DNA of 64,000 bases from NCBI GenBank assembly GCA_021771815.1, contig JAETOE010000001.1:124001-188000 (forward strand). Reading direction: 5' to 3'. Positions within the stretch are counted from its first letter, which is position 1; every line of letters begins with the position of its first letter. Position numbers and translations under genes: made by a program. Under the pieces are notes generated by a model. That model did no database searches. It was not told where the DNA came from and was given only the letters and a program-made list of their open reading frames with translations. The DNA comes from Roseburia hominis (GTDB lineage Bacteria > Bacillota > Clostridia > Lachnospirales > Lachnospiraceae). Shown here in pieces: positions 17,335-26,109 of the stretch.

Positions 17335-18720
17335 ATGAGAGAAGTCGTAATGAACAAGAAAACCAATCTGCTACAGTTGGAAGAGCATTTTTATCAGCTT
17401 GCGGATGTGAAAGAACCGAATGTGTTCCATAATCTCTTCCCCTATGAAGAGATACCAAAGATTGCATTCAACGATCGTATCGTTCCGCATAATATGCCGG
17501 AGGAGATCTGGATTACCGACACAACTTTCCGCGACGGACAACAGTCGAGAGCGCCTTATACGACGGAGCAGATTGTGACAATTTATGATTATCTGCACAA
17601 ACTGGGCGGACCGAAAGGACTGGTTCGTCAGAGCGAATTCTTCCTGTACAGTAAGAAGGACAGGGATGCGGTCTACAAATGTCTGGAGCGAGGCTACAAG
17701 TTCCCTGAGGTCACAAGCTGGATTCGTGCAAGTAAACAGGACTTCCAGCTTGTAAAGGATATCGGTCTAAGGGAGACGGGGATTCTTGTGAGCTGCTCCG
17801 ATTATCATATTTTCTATAAGATGAAGATGACGAGACGTGAGGTCATGAACCTCTATTTAAGCGTTATCCGCGAGTGCTTGGAGACGGGCATCAGCCCGCG
17901 CTGTCATTTGGAGGATATTACGCGCTCGGATATCTACGGTTTTGTAATTCCGTTCTGCGTGGAACTGATGAAGCTTATGGAGGAATATAAGATTCCGATC
18001 AAGATCCGTGCCTGCGATACGATGGGCTACGGCGTGAATTTTCCGGGAGCGGTCATCCCACGGAGCGTACCGGGTATCATTTACGGTCTGACGACCCATG
18101 CGGGCGTACCGTCGGAACTGATTGAGTGGCACGGTCACAACGATTTTTATAAGGCGGTGAATAATTCGACGACGGCATGGCTCTACGGTGCGAGCGGCGT
18201 CAACTGTTCGCTCTTTGGAATCGGCGAGCGCACCGGAAATACGCCGCTGGAAGCGATGGTATTTGAGTACGCGCAGCTTAAGGGAACGCTGGACGGTATG
18301 GACACGACGGTGATTACCGAACTTGCAGAGTATTTCGAGAAAGAGCTTGGCTATGTGCAGCCGAGCCGGACGCCGTTTGTCGGAAGCAATTTTAACGTCA
18401 CGAGAGCAGGCATTCACGCGGACGGTCTTCTCAAGAATGAGGAAATCTACAACATTTTCGATACGGGCAAGTTTCTGAACCGCCCGCCTCTGGTATCGGT
18501 GTCCAATACCTCCGGACTGGCAGGTATTGCGCATTGGATCAATTCTTACTATCATCTGCCGAAGGAGAAATGGGTCGATAAGAACTCCGAACTCGTAAGC
18601 AAGGTCAAGGTATGGGTCGATAAGCAGTACGAGGACGGACGGGTGACTGTTCTGACGGACGAGGAGCTTGTGGCAGAGATCGAGAAGTCCTGCAGAGAAT
18701 TGAACATCACGATAGCATGA
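17335..18720 (+). CDS. Probable Re-citrate synthase (isopropylmalate/homocitrate synthase family)
   Basis: A 461-residue HMGL/DRE-TIM barrel enzyme. DTTFRDGQQ (62-70) is the catalytic metal-site motif. HGHNDFYKAV carries the two metal-binding histidines. GIGERTGNTPLE is the family glycine-rich loop. The LeuA allosteric C-terminal domain is absent. Linkage to a regulator and isocitrate dehydrogenase, not to leucine or lysine genes, fits Re-citrate synthase: oxaloacetate plus acetyl-CoA to citrate, as described in Clostridium kluyveri. Automated pipelines would probably call it 2-isopropylmalate or homocitrate synthase. Start by AAAGGAG at 17320; an upstream in-frame ATG at 17254 lacks one. Confidence 0.75.
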   Translation: MREVVMNKKTNLLQLEEHFYQLADVKEPNVFHNLFPYEEIPKIAFNDRIVPHNMPEEIWITDTTFRDGQQSRAPYTTEQIVTIYDYLHKLGGPKGLVRQSEFFLYSKKDRDAVYKCLERGYKFPEVTSWIRASKQDFQLVKDIGLRETGILVSCSDYHIFYKMKMTRREVMNLYLSVIRECLETGISPRCHLEDITRSDIYGFVIPFCVELMKLMEEYKIPIKIRACDTMGYGVNFPGAVIPRSVPGIIYGLTTHAGVPSELIEWHGHNDFYKAVNNSTTAWLYGASGVNCSLFGIGERTGNTPLEAMVFEYAQLKGTLDGMDTTVITELAEYFEKELGYVQPSRTPFVGSNFNVTRAGIHADGLLKNEEIYNIFDTGKFLNRPPLVSVSNTSGLAGIAHWINSYYHLPKEKWVDKNSELVSKVKVWVDKQYEDGRVTVLTDEELVAEIEKSCRELNITIA

Positions 18721-18729
18721 GGTTAAGAA

Positions 18730-19392
18730 ATGGGAGAGGATAATTATTCATTGAGTTCACGCGTATTTCATACAATACGCGAAAATATACTTTCAGGGAA
18801 ATATACCACGGATGAGGAATTGAAAGAGAAATCGATCGGTGAGGAACTCGGTGTCAGCCGGACGCCGGTGAGGGAAGCATTAAGGCAGCTGGAATTGGAG
18901 GGACTTGTGACGATTATTCCCAACAAGGGGGCATATGTGGTCGGGATTTCCGAGAAGGATATCCGCGATATATACGAGATCCGTTCCAGATTGGAAGGTC
19001 TGTGTGCAAAATGGGCGGCGGAGCACATTACAAAAGAGCAGTTGGATGAGTTGGAGGAGAATATTTATCTCTCGGATTTCCACAGTTCCAAGGGCAATTT
19101 CGAGCAGGTTGTTGAGCTTGATAACAAATTTCATGAGATTCTCTACAACGCGTCGGGAAGTAAGGAATTGAGACATATTCTGCTGGATTTCCACCACTAT
19201 GTACAGCGCGTGAGAAAAGTCACGCTCGCCGTACAGGAACGGGCGGTCAATTCGAATGAGGAACACCGCAGGATTGTGGAGGCGCTCAAGGCGCACAACG
19301 GTATGCAGGCAGAGAAACTTGCAGATATGCACATGACAAACACGATTCAGAACATGGACAACTACGGTTGGGAAAATCTGCTGAAGCAGTGA
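18730..19392 (+). CDS. GntR-family (FadR subgroup) transcriptional regulator
   Basis: 220 residues. The N-terminal winged helix-turn-helix is around EELGVSRTPVREALRQLELEGL (positions about 39-60). The C-terminal all-helical FCD ligand-binding domain has scattered Asp/His residues (LDNKFHEIL, HHYVQRV, NEEHRRIVEAL) that usually hold a metal and an organic acid. It lies 9 bases after the citrate synthase gene and 21 before icd. It likely senses a TCA acid such as citrate or 2-oxoglutarate and represses through the palindrome at 17218-17235. The ligand is inferred. Confidence 0.88.
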   Translation: MGEDNYSLSSRVFHTIRENILSGKYTTDEELKEKSIGEELGVSRTPVREALRQLELEGLVTIIPNKGAYVVGISEKDIRDIYEIRSRLEGLCAKWAAEHITKEQLDELEENIYLSDFHSSKGNFEQVVELDNKFHEILYNASGSKELRHILLDFHHYVQRVRKVTLAVQERAVNSNEEHRRIVEALKAHNGMQAEKLADMHMTNTIQNMDNYGWENLLKQ

Positions 19393-19413
19393 AGATAAGA
19401 AAGGATGGCAATT

Positions 19414-20619
19414 ATGGAAAAAATCAAGATGACAACCCCGTTGGTTGAGATGGACGGAGACGAAATGACCCGCATTCTCTGGAAGATGATCAAGGATGAG
19501 CTTTTAACGCCGTTCATCGACCTTAAGACCGAGTACTATGACCTTGGTCTGGAGCATCGCAATGAGACGGACGACCAGGTGACGATAGACTCCGCGAATG
19601 CGACGAAGAAGTACGGTGTTGCCGTAAAATGTGCTACGATCACACCGAATGCTGCGCGTATGACGGAGTATAACTTAAAGGAAATGTGGAAAAGCCCGAA
19701 CGGAACGATCCGTGCGATGCTGGATGGAACTGTTTTTCGTGCGCCGATTGTAGTAAAAGGAATTGAGCCTTGTGTAAAGAACTGGAAGAAACCGATTACG
19801 ATTGCTCGTCACGCTTACGGCGACGTTTATAAAGCAAGCGAGATGAAGATTCCGGGCGCAGGCAAATGCGAACTTGTATACACGGCGGAGGACGGCAGCG
19901 AGACAAGAGAATTGATTCACAATTTCACCGGAGCAGGCGTCGTACAGGGACAGCATAATCTGTGCGGTTCGATCGAGAGCTTTGCGAAGAGCTGTTTCAA
20001 CTATGCGCTTGACACGAAGCAGGATCTGTGGTTCGCGACAAAGGACACGATTTCCAAGAAATACGATCACACCTTTAAGGATATTTTCCAGGAAATCTTC
20101 GACACAGAGTATAAGGAAAAGTTCGAAGCGGCGGGCATCACCTATTTCTATACCCTGATCGACGATGCAGTGGCGCGTGTGATGAAGTCTGAGGGCGGGT
20201 ATATCTGGGCCTGCAAAAATTATGACGGCGACGTTATGAGCGATATGGTATCAAGCGCGTTCGGTTCTCTCGCGATGATGACTTCCGTGTTGGTATCCCC
20301 GGACGGCAATTACGAGTACGAGGCGGCGCACGGAACGGTACAGCGCCATTACTACAAGCACTTAAAGGGCGAGGAAACTTCGACGAACTCTGTTGCGACG
20401 ATTTTTGCATGGACAGGCGCACTTAAGAAACGCGGCGAACTTGACGGCAATCAGGCACTCGCTGAATTTGCAGATAAATTGGAAAAAGCTTGTATTAAGA
20501 CTATCGAAGATGGTAAAATGACAAAGGATCTTGCCCTGATTACGACAAATCCGAATCCTGTTGTCTTAAACAGCGAGGATTTCATCAAGGCGATCCGCAC
20601 AACATTAGAAGCAATGTAA
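19414..20619 (+). CDS. icd: NADP-dependent isocitrate dehydrogenase
   Basis: Oxidative decarboxylation of isocitrate to 2-oxoglutarate. The 401 residues and sequence blocks ([68 protein letters not shown]) match the eukaryote-like dimeric NADP-IDH group. This group is distinct from the E. coli type. With the upstream Re-citrate synthase it would supply glutamate carbon; aconitase is not in the window. The start is ATG 19414 because AGAAAGG lies 9 bases upstream. The in-frame ATG at 19405 directly abuts that site. Confidence 0.96.
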   Translation: MEKIKMTTPLVEMDGDEMTRILWKMIKDELLTPFIDLKTEYYDLGLEHRNETDDQVTIDSANATKKYGVAVKCATITPNAARMTEYNLKEMWKSPNGTIRAMLDGTVFRAPIVVKGIEPCVKNWKKPITIARHAYGDVYKASEMKIPGAGKCELVYTAEDGSETRELIHNFTGAGVVQGQHNLCGSIESFAKSCFNYALDTKQDLWFATKDTISKKYDHTFKDIFQEIFDTEYKEKFEAAGITYFYTLIDDAVARVMKSEGGYIWACKNYDGDVMSDMVSSAFGSLAMMTSVLVSPDGNYEYEAAHGTVQRHYYKHLKGEETSTNSVATIFAWTGALKKRGELDGNQALAEFADKLEKACIKTIEDGKMTKDLALITTNPNPVVLNSEDFIKAIRTTLEAM

Positions 20620-20647
20620 GCTGCAGAAGCGGCGGAATGAGGACGTC

Positions 20648-22690
20648 ATGATTTTATCCTGTCAGAATATTTCAAAGTCTTTCGGGACAGAAGAAATACT
20701 AAGGAATGTAAGCTTTCATATTGAAGCGAATGAAAAAGCAGCGATTGTCGGCATCAATGGTGCCGGCAAGTCTACGCTGCTTAAAATAATTATGCAAAAA
20801 GAAACGGCAGACTCCGGCGAGGTCGTGCTCGCAAAGGATGCGACCATCGGTTATCTGGCGCAGTATCAGGACACCACGGGAAATGAAACGATCTACGAAG
20901 AGGTTCTTGCTGCAAGAAGCAACGTGATAGCCATGGAGGCGCAGCTGCGTGAGATGGAAGCGAAGATGAATCGGCTTTCCAGCGAAGCGCTTGAAGCGCT
21001 TCTCGAGAATTATCACCGGCTAAGCCATGAATTTGAGCTTTTAGGCGGCTATACCTACCGGAGTGAGGTGACGGGCGTCCTGAAAGGACTCGGTTTTACG
21101 GAGGATGAGTTCGAAAAGAAGATGAACGAGCTTTCCGGCGGGCAGAAGACGCGTGTATCGCTTGGCAAGCTCCTTGTCACAAAGCCGGATGTGCTGCTTT
21201 TGGATGAGCCGACGAACCATCTGGACATGGAGTCGATCCGGTGGCTTGAGAACTTTCTGATGAATTATAAAGGAGCGGTTGTGATCGTTGCGCACGACCG
21301 TTATTTTTTGGACCGTGTCGTGACGAAGGTGGTTGAGATTTTCAAGCATCAGGGGATCGTCTATCAGGGCAATTACACGGACTTTGCGAAGAAGAAGGCA
21401 AAGGTGCGCGAAGATATGTTAAAGCAGTACTATAACCAGCAGCGCGACATCAGGCATCAGGAGGAAGTTATCGCGAAGTTAAAGTCCTTCAACCGTGAAA
21501 AGTCCATAAAACGCGCCGAAAGCCGTGAAAAGATGCTTGATAAGATAGACCGTCTCGAGAAGCCGACGGATGAGAACACGGATATCCACATCACGCTGGA
21601 ACCGAATGTCACGAGCGGCAACGATGTGCTGACCGTGGAGCATCTCGCAAAGGCATATGACGGCAGGCAGCTTTTTACGGATATTTCTTTTGACCTGAAG
21701 CGTGGGGAACGCGTAGCGCTGATCGGGAACAACGGAACGGGAAAGACGACGATTCTTAAGATCATCAATGAACTTGTTCCGGCGGACGGCGGAAGCGTGA
21801 CACTCGGTTCGAATGTCCATATCGGGTACTACGACCAGGAGCATCAGCTTCTCCATATGGAAAAGACGATTTTTGAGGAGATCGCGGACGACTATCCGCA
21901 GCTTGGCAATACGAAGATCCGCAATGTTCTGGCGGCGTTTTTATTTACGAACGACGATGTATTTAAACGAATCGGGGACTTAAGCGGCGGTGAGCGCGGC
22001 AGGGTATCTCTGGCAAAGCTTATGCTTTCCGACGCGAATTTTCTGATTCTCGATGAGCCGACGAACCATCTGGATATTACATCTAAGGAGATTTTGGAGT
22101 CGGCGCTCTGCCAGTACATGGGAACCGTGTTTTTCGTATCGCACGACCGTTATTTTATCAATCAGACGGCGACGCGGATTCTGGAACTGACCGGAGAGAC
22201 GATTGTCAACTATATCGGGAATTATGATTACTATCTGGAAAAGCATGACGAACTGACGCGAATCTACGTGGGCGCGGCGAAAGACACAGCGGGCGGTGAT
22301 AACGCGGCAGCACCGCAGCAAAAGACGGTGGCATCGCCACAGGGAAAGATGGTGGCGCAGGGCGAGGCAGTATTGCAGCAAACGGACGGTGCAGGCGCGG
22401 CAGACGAGCAGGGGAAAGCGGACTGGCAGGCGCAGAAAGCCAGGCAGGCACGTATGCGCAAGCTTTCGAGCAGATTAAAAAAGGCGGAGGAGCGCATTGC
22501 GGAATTGGAGACGGCAATCGCGCAAATCGACGAGGAGTGCGCCGATCCTGCCAATGCTACGAATTCGGCGAAGCTAAACGAGCTTGCCGCAAAGCAGGAA
22601 GCATACCGCAGTGAACTGGAAACTTGCTATGAGACATGGGAAGAAGTATCGATGGAGTTGGAACGTCAGGATGCGAGGATGGAAGAGTAG
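20648..22690 (+). CDS. ABC-F family ATPase (ribosome-associated)
   Basis: 680 residues with two tandem ABC ATPase domains and no membrane domain. First domain: GINGAGKST, signature LSGGQKTRV, Walker B VLLLDEPTNHLD. Second: GNNGTGKTT, LSGGERGRV, FLILDEPTNHLD. The interdomain linker (about 240-315, KKKAKVREDMLKQYYNQQRD) is the P-site tRNA interaction motif of ABC-F factors. An Ala/Gln/Gly-rich hinge (about 545-600) leads to a C-terminal coiled coil, as in Uup/YdiF-type proteins. It probably modulates stalled ribosomes. Antibiotic protection cannot be inferred from this alone. Confidence 0.92.
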   Translation: MILSCQNISKSFGTEEILRNVSFHIEANEKAAIVGINGAGKSTLLKIIMQKETADSGEVVLAKDATIGYLAQYQDTTGNETIYEEVLAARSNVIAMEAQLREMEAKMNRLSSEALEALLENYHRLSHEFELLGGYTYRSEVTGVLKGLGFTEDEFEKKMNELSGGQKTRVSLGKLLVTKPDVLLLDEPTNHLDMESIRWLENFLMNYKGAVVIVAHDRYFLDRVVTKVVEIFKHQGIVYQGNYTDFAKKKAKVREDMLKQYYNQQRDIRHQEEVIAKLKSFNREKSIKRAESREKMLDKIDRLEKPTDENTDIHITLEPNVTSGNDVLTVEHLAKAYDGRQLFTDISFDLKRGERVALIGNNGTGKTTILKIINELVPADGGSVTLGSNVHIGYYDQEHQLLHMEKTIFEEIADDYPQLGNTKIRNVLAAFLFTNDDVFKRIGDLSGGERGRVSLAKLMLSDANFLILDEPTNHLDITSKEILESALCQYMGTVFFVSHDRYFINQTATRILELTGETIVNYIGNYDYYLEKHDELTRIYVGAAKDTAGGDNAAAPQQKTVASPQGKMVAQGEAVLQQTDGAGAADEQGKADWQAQKARQARMRKLSSRLKKAEERIAELETAIAQIDEECADPANATNSAKLNELAAKQEAYRSELETCYETWEEVSMELERQDARMEE

Positions 22691-22711
22691 GGATTATAAA
22701 ATGACAAGCGT

Positions 22712-22729
22712 TTGTTAAAACTTTGACAC
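22712..22729. promoter_or_regulatory. Candidate Rex operator
   Basis: TTGTTAAAACTTTGACAC resembles the Rex consensus TTGTTAAnnnnTTAACAA, with a degenerate right half. It lies immediately before and partly over the upstream of two TTGACA hexamers in front of rex, the usual place for redox-responsive autorepression. Confidence 0.55.
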
Positions 22730-22730
22730 A

Positions 22731-22759
22731 TTGACAGATACTTTTCTTATTACTATAAT
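22731..22759 (+). promoter_or_regulatory. Consensus sigma-A promoter of rex
   Basis: TTGACA (22731-22736) and TATAAT (22754-22759) with a 17-bp spacer are both perfect consensus. A second TTGACA lies 8 bases upstream. Confidence 0.85.
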
Positions 22760-22797
22760 AAATATGAAATTTTATTGAGCCAAAGGGGGACATCTTT

Positions 22798-23451
22798 TTG
22801 CAGGAGAAAGAAATATCACAGGCTGTAATTCGAAGAATGCCGCGTTATTACCGTTATCTCGGAGACTTGCTTGATGCCGGAGTAGAGCGTATTTCTTCCA
22901 ATGACTTAAGTCAGAGAATGAATGTCACTGCGTCACAGATTCGTCAGGATTTAAATAATTTCGGCGGTTTTGGTCAGCAGGGTTATGGATATAATGTAAA
23001 ATATCTGCACGAGGAAATCGGTAAGATATTGGGGTTGAACCAGAAACATAATATCATCGTGATCGGAGCCGGAAACCTTGGTCAGGCGCTTGCCAACTAT
23101 GTGAAATTCGAGCGTCTCGGCTTTATGATTATCGGTCTGTTTGATGTGAACCCGGCGCTGGACGGTGTGACGGTGCGCGGTATCAGGATTCATATGCTGG
23201 ATGAACTGGAAGCGTTCTGCGGAGAGCATAAGGTAGACATTGCGGCACTTACCATGCCCAAAGAGAAGGCGGATGCGATCGCAAACCGTCTGGTCGGACT
23301 TGGCATTCACGCAATCTGGAATTTTGCCCATGTCGATCTGGAATTGATCGACAAGGATGTGGTGGTAGAAAATGTACATCTTTCTGACAGTCTGATGCAG
23401 TTATCCTATAATATTGTCAAGAACCAGAAAGAGAGAGAACGGTCGTTGTAA
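22798..23451 (+). CDS. rex: Redox-sensing transcriptional repressor Rex
   Basis: 217 residues. The N-terminal winged helix has VIRRMPRYYRYL and the recognition region LSQRMNVTASQIRQDLNNFGGFGQQGYGYN. The Rossmann NAD(H)-binding domain has GAGNLGQAL, followed by the domain-swapped C-terminal helix. Rex releases DNA when NADH/NAD+ rises and controls fermentation genes in Clostridia. The start is TTG at 22798, supported by AAAGGGGGA seven bases upstream and by the absence of an ATG that would keep the first helix intact. Confidence 0.97.
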   Translation: MQEKEISQAVIRRMPRYYRYLGDLLDAGVERISSNDLSQRMNVTASQIRQDLNNFGGFGQQGYGYNVKYLHEEIGKILGLNQKHNIIVIGAGNLGQALANYVKFERLGFMIIGLFDVNPALDGVTVRGIRIHMLDELEAFCGEHKVDIAALTMPKEKADAIANRLVGLGIHAIWNFAHVDLELIDKDVVVENVHLSDSLMQLSYNIVKNQKERERSL

Positions 23452-23511
23452 CAGTTCAGTCAGGACTTGGCATTTACTGCTAAGTCTGTGAGGAAGCATA
23501 TAGGTCGAGAT

Positions 23512-23553
23512 GCATCAAGCCAACCGCGAAGCGGTTTTGGCATGGCTTGATGC
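23512..23553. repeat. Nested perfect hairpins downstream of rex
   Basis: The outer stem is GCATCAAGCCA / TGGCTTGATGC (11 bp). Its loop contains the inner stem AACCGC-GAA-GCGGTT. A further hairpin (GGACTTGGCA / TGCTAAGTCT) lies at about 23463-23492. No U-tract follows. The 156-bp gap between rex and the next gene is otherwise non-coding. Confidence 0.55.
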
Positions 23554-23607
23554 CTGTAATAGGAAGCCGAAGGCAAAACTGTTACCGGTCGCTAACGAGG
23601 TGTCGGA

Positions 23608-24336
23608 ATGAGGGATGAGGCGTATTTTCGCGAGGCACTTGCCGGAAAAGAAGTCCCGATGCTGGGGCTGGATCCGAAATGGCACAGGTTGTTTGCGGTT
23701 CACGGAAAGAGCGCGGCGATTGCAGGCTGTGAGCGGGAAGTAAATGAGCTTTTTGCCGAACAGAGCAGATGCAATCAGGAGTTAAAGGATCTGCGCAAAC
23801 TCAAGGCGAAGCTGATGGACAGCGTGATGCACAATATGGACGGTGCGAGCGAGGAAAAAGAAGGATCATTGGAGAGCCGCAAGCTCGAGGAAGACAGACG
23901 GCTGATCGGAGAGGTCAACGAACAGATCGAGGAGCGTGCCGATCGTCTGCTCGAGCTGCCGAAGCTGCTTCGTGAAAAGAATAAGCAGCTTATGATTCTC
24001 ACGATGGAGTACTGTTATGAGAAGATGCGCGTCAACGCGCGTGAGACGGAGGAGATTTCCGCGTGGATCAACGAGATACGCGTCGAACTCAAGAAAAATA
24101 TCATCCGTAAACAGAACTGTGAACTTAACAGTCGTGAAATTTATTCTTATATGCATGATATCTTTGGTCCGCAGATCATTGATGTGTTCGATATCGAATA
24201 CGAATATGAGGAGGACGACGAGGAGAAGGGAGACGGGCAGGATGCAGCAAGCAGCGAAAAGCCTTCGGATTCCAGGAAACCTTCGGATTCCAGAGAACCG
24301 ACAGGTTCTATGGAACCAAAAGGTTCCCGGAAATAA
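23608..24336 (+). CDS. Coiled-coil protein of unknown function with repetitive acidic/polar tail
   Basis: 242 residues, cytoplasmic. An N-terminal region (YFREALAGKEVPMLGLDPKWHRLF) precedes a long amphipathic coiled coil (about 45-165; repeated LxxLxxK and EERADRLLELPKLLREKNKQL). Then comes a short conserved-looking SREIYSYMHDIFGPQIIDVFD block and an acidic EYEYEEDDEEK patch. The tail is built from imperfect KPSDSR / EPTGSM / EPKGSR units. No enzymatic motif is visible. The start is supported by GAGGTG. The tail repeats may vary in number between strains. Confidence 0.7.
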   Translation: MRDEAYFREALAGKEVPMLGLDPKWHRLFAVHGKSAAIAGCEREVNELFAEQSRCNQELKDLRKLKAKLMDSVMHNMDGASEEKEGSLESRKLEEDRRLIGEVNEQIEERADRLLELPKLLREKNKQLMILTMEYCYEKMRVNARETEEISAWINEIRVELKKNIIRKQNCELNSREIYSYMHDIFGPQIIDVFDIEYEYEEDDEEKGDGQDAASSEKPSDSRKPSDSREPTGSMEPKGSRK

Positions 24337-24366
24337 CAGGATATGACGCCGGCAGATGCGGTGCGA

Positions 24367-24395
24367 AGAATCCGGCGGCGGTCGGATTCTTTTTT
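24367..24395 (+). terminator. Intrinsic terminator after the coiled-coil gene
   Basis: AGAATCCG / CGGATTCT stem with an 8-nt loop and a TTTTT tract that runs directly into the palindromic repeat at 24396. Confidence 0.8.
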
Positions 24396-24453
24396 ATGCA
24401 ATAGGAAATTGCGTCCTATTGCATAAAAGCACTGCGTGCACAGATGCGCAGCT
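24396..24453. repeat. Composite palindromic repeat, copy 1
   Basis: An 11-bp stem ATGCAATAGGA / TCCTATTGCAT around a 7-nt loop is followed by an arm starting AAAAGCACTGCGTGCA and ending ATGCGCAGCT, itself able to fold. The same two-part unit recurs at 24526 and 29960, and in divergent form at 32962. Confidence 0.75.
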
Positions 24454-24525
24454 GTCGCGCGCGGAACAAAAGCTGCGCTGCCGGAAAATTTGAAACGCGA
24501 GGGTGTACGAAGCGCACTTTTGTTC

Positions 24526-24563
24526 TGCAATAGGAAATTGCGTCCTATTGCATAAAAGCACTG
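24526..24563. repeat. Composite palindromic repeat, copy 2 (truncated arm)
   Basis: Identical to copy 1 from TGCAATAGGA through the loop to ATAAAAGCACTGC, after which the match stops. It ends about 28 bp before the start codon of nnr. Confidence 0.75.
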
Positions 24564-24590
24564 CAGTTTCGCGGGGAGAGGGAGGAAGCG

Positions 24591-26090
24591 GTGAGATATA
24601 TCGTAAACAGCAGGGAAATGAAGCAGTATGATGCCAACACGACGGAGCATTTCGGTGTTCCGCAGGAGGTGCTGATGGAGCGCGCAGCTACGGCGTTCGT
24701 GCAGGAGATAAGGAAGCGTGAAATAGACACTGCAAAAACGCTCGTTGTCTGCGGAAGTGGGAATAACGGCGGAGACGGTTATGCGATTGCGAGACTTCTG
24801 ATGTTTGCGGGGGACGCGGTCGATGTAGTCGCGGCGCTCCCGAAGGCGAAGGCGACCGAAGGAAATCTGCTGCAGCAGAAGATCTACAAGGCTTACGGAG
24901 GACAAATCCATACGAAGATACCGGAACGTACAGAATATACGGCGGTTGTAGATGCAATTTTCGGCGTGGGGCTGTCTCGGGGAATCGAGGGGGAGCCTGC
25001 GGCGCTGCTTGCACAGATGAACGAAATGCCCGGCATAAAGCTTGCCGTGGATATTCCTTCCGGGATTTCCTCGGACAACGGAAACGTTTTGGGAACGGCA
25101 TTTAAAGCGGATCTGACGGTCACGTTCGCCTATGAGAAGCTTGGAAGCCTGCTCTGGCCGGGGAACACCTATGCCGGGGAAGTCATTTTATCAGACGTCG
25201 GCATAAATGACCGGAGCTTTCTGGAACGAGGACCTGCGGTCGCCGCGCTGGAGAAGTCCGATCTGTCCTGCCTTGCGGCGCGGGAGAGCCATTCGAACAA
25301 GGGAACTTTCGGAAAGCTGCTCGTGATCGCCGGAAGCCAGGGGATGGCAGGCGCAGCTTATCTCTGTGCGAAAGCGGCGTATATAAGCGGGTGTGGTCTG
25401 GTGCGCATCTTTACGCCGGAGGAGAACCGGGAAATTGTACAGACGATGCTGCCGGAGGCGGTTCTTACGACCTATTCCACGAAAAAGCCGGACGCCGCGC
25501 TGTTTGCGGAGACGGTCGGATGGGCGGATGCGATTGTATGCGGTCCCGGACTTGGAACGACGGAGACAGCGGAGTGGGTGGTGAGGCATGTGCTTAAGTG
25601 CGCGTCCGTTCCGGTGCTCTTTGACGCTGATGCGCTCAATGTGATCGCGCGTGATGTGAGCATTCTGTTAAGACCGCACACAGAGCTTGTCGTGACGCCG
25701 CATCTGGGAGAGATGAGCCGCCTTTCGGGCGATCCGGTCGCCTATATTCAAAATCATCTCATAGAGGTTGCCAAAGAGTTTGCAAGGCAATATAATGTAA
25801 TATGCGTACTGAAGGATGAACATACGGTGACAGGCGTGCCTTACAGCCAGACCTGGCTGAACCTTTCGGGCTGCGCGGGGCTTGCGACAGCCGGAAGCGG
25901 CGATGTCCTAAGCGGCGTAATCGGCGGGCTGATGGCGCAGGGAATGGCAGCGGAAACAGCTGCGACAGTTGGCGTTTATCTGCACGGACTGGCAGGGGAA
26001 GCGGCGGCAAAGGAAAACGGGCTGCGCAGTATGATCGCTTCGGACATCCATGCGGGATTAAGGAGCGTTTATCGGACGCTGGAACAGTAA
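24591..26090 (+). CDS. nnr: Bifunctional NAD(P)HX epimerase / ADP-dependent dehydratase
   Basis: Repairs hydrated NAD(P)H. Residues about 1-215 are the YjeF_N epimerase (VVCGSGNNGGDGYAIARLL, DAIFGVGLSRGIEG). Residues about 225-499 are the ribokinase-like ADP-dependent dehydratase, ending with AGSGDVLSGVIGGLMAQG and its catalytic Asp. The 499 residues are normal for the fused enzyme. The start is GTG at 24591, behind GGGAGGAAGC. It is followed 19 bases later by alr, a common Firmicute neighbourhood. Confidence 0.96.
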   Translation: MRYIVNSREMKQYDANTTEHFGVPQEVLMERAATAFVQEIRKREIDTAKTLVVCGSGNNGGDGYAIARLLMFAGDAVDVVAALPKAKATEGNLLQQKIYKAYGGQIHTKIPERTEYTAVVDAIFGVGLSRGIEGEPAALLAQMNEMPGIKLAVDIPSGISSDNGNVLGTAFKADLTVTFAYEKLGSLLWPGNTYAGEVILSDVGINDRSFLERGPAVAALEKSDLSCLAARESHSNKGTFGKLLVIAGSQGMAGAAYLCAKAAYISGCGLVRIFTPEENREIVQTMLPEAVLTTYSTKKPDAALFAETVGWADAIVCGPGLGTTETAEWVVRHVLKCASVPVLFDADALNVIARDVSILLRPHTELVVTPHLGEMSRLSGDPVAYIQNHLIEVAKEFARQYNVICVLKDEHTVTGVPYSQTWLNLSGCAGLATAGSGDVLSGVIGGLMAQGMAAETAATVGVYLHGLAGEAAAKENGLRSMIASDIHAGLRSVYRTLEQ

Positions 26091-26109
26091 ATAGAATGAG
26101 GGTAGAACG

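Noticed and set aside
24396-24563. CRISPR-like array
   Set aside because: Only two palindromic units with one unequal spacer and no cas genes. The unit recurs singly elsewhere, so it is an interspersed repeat.
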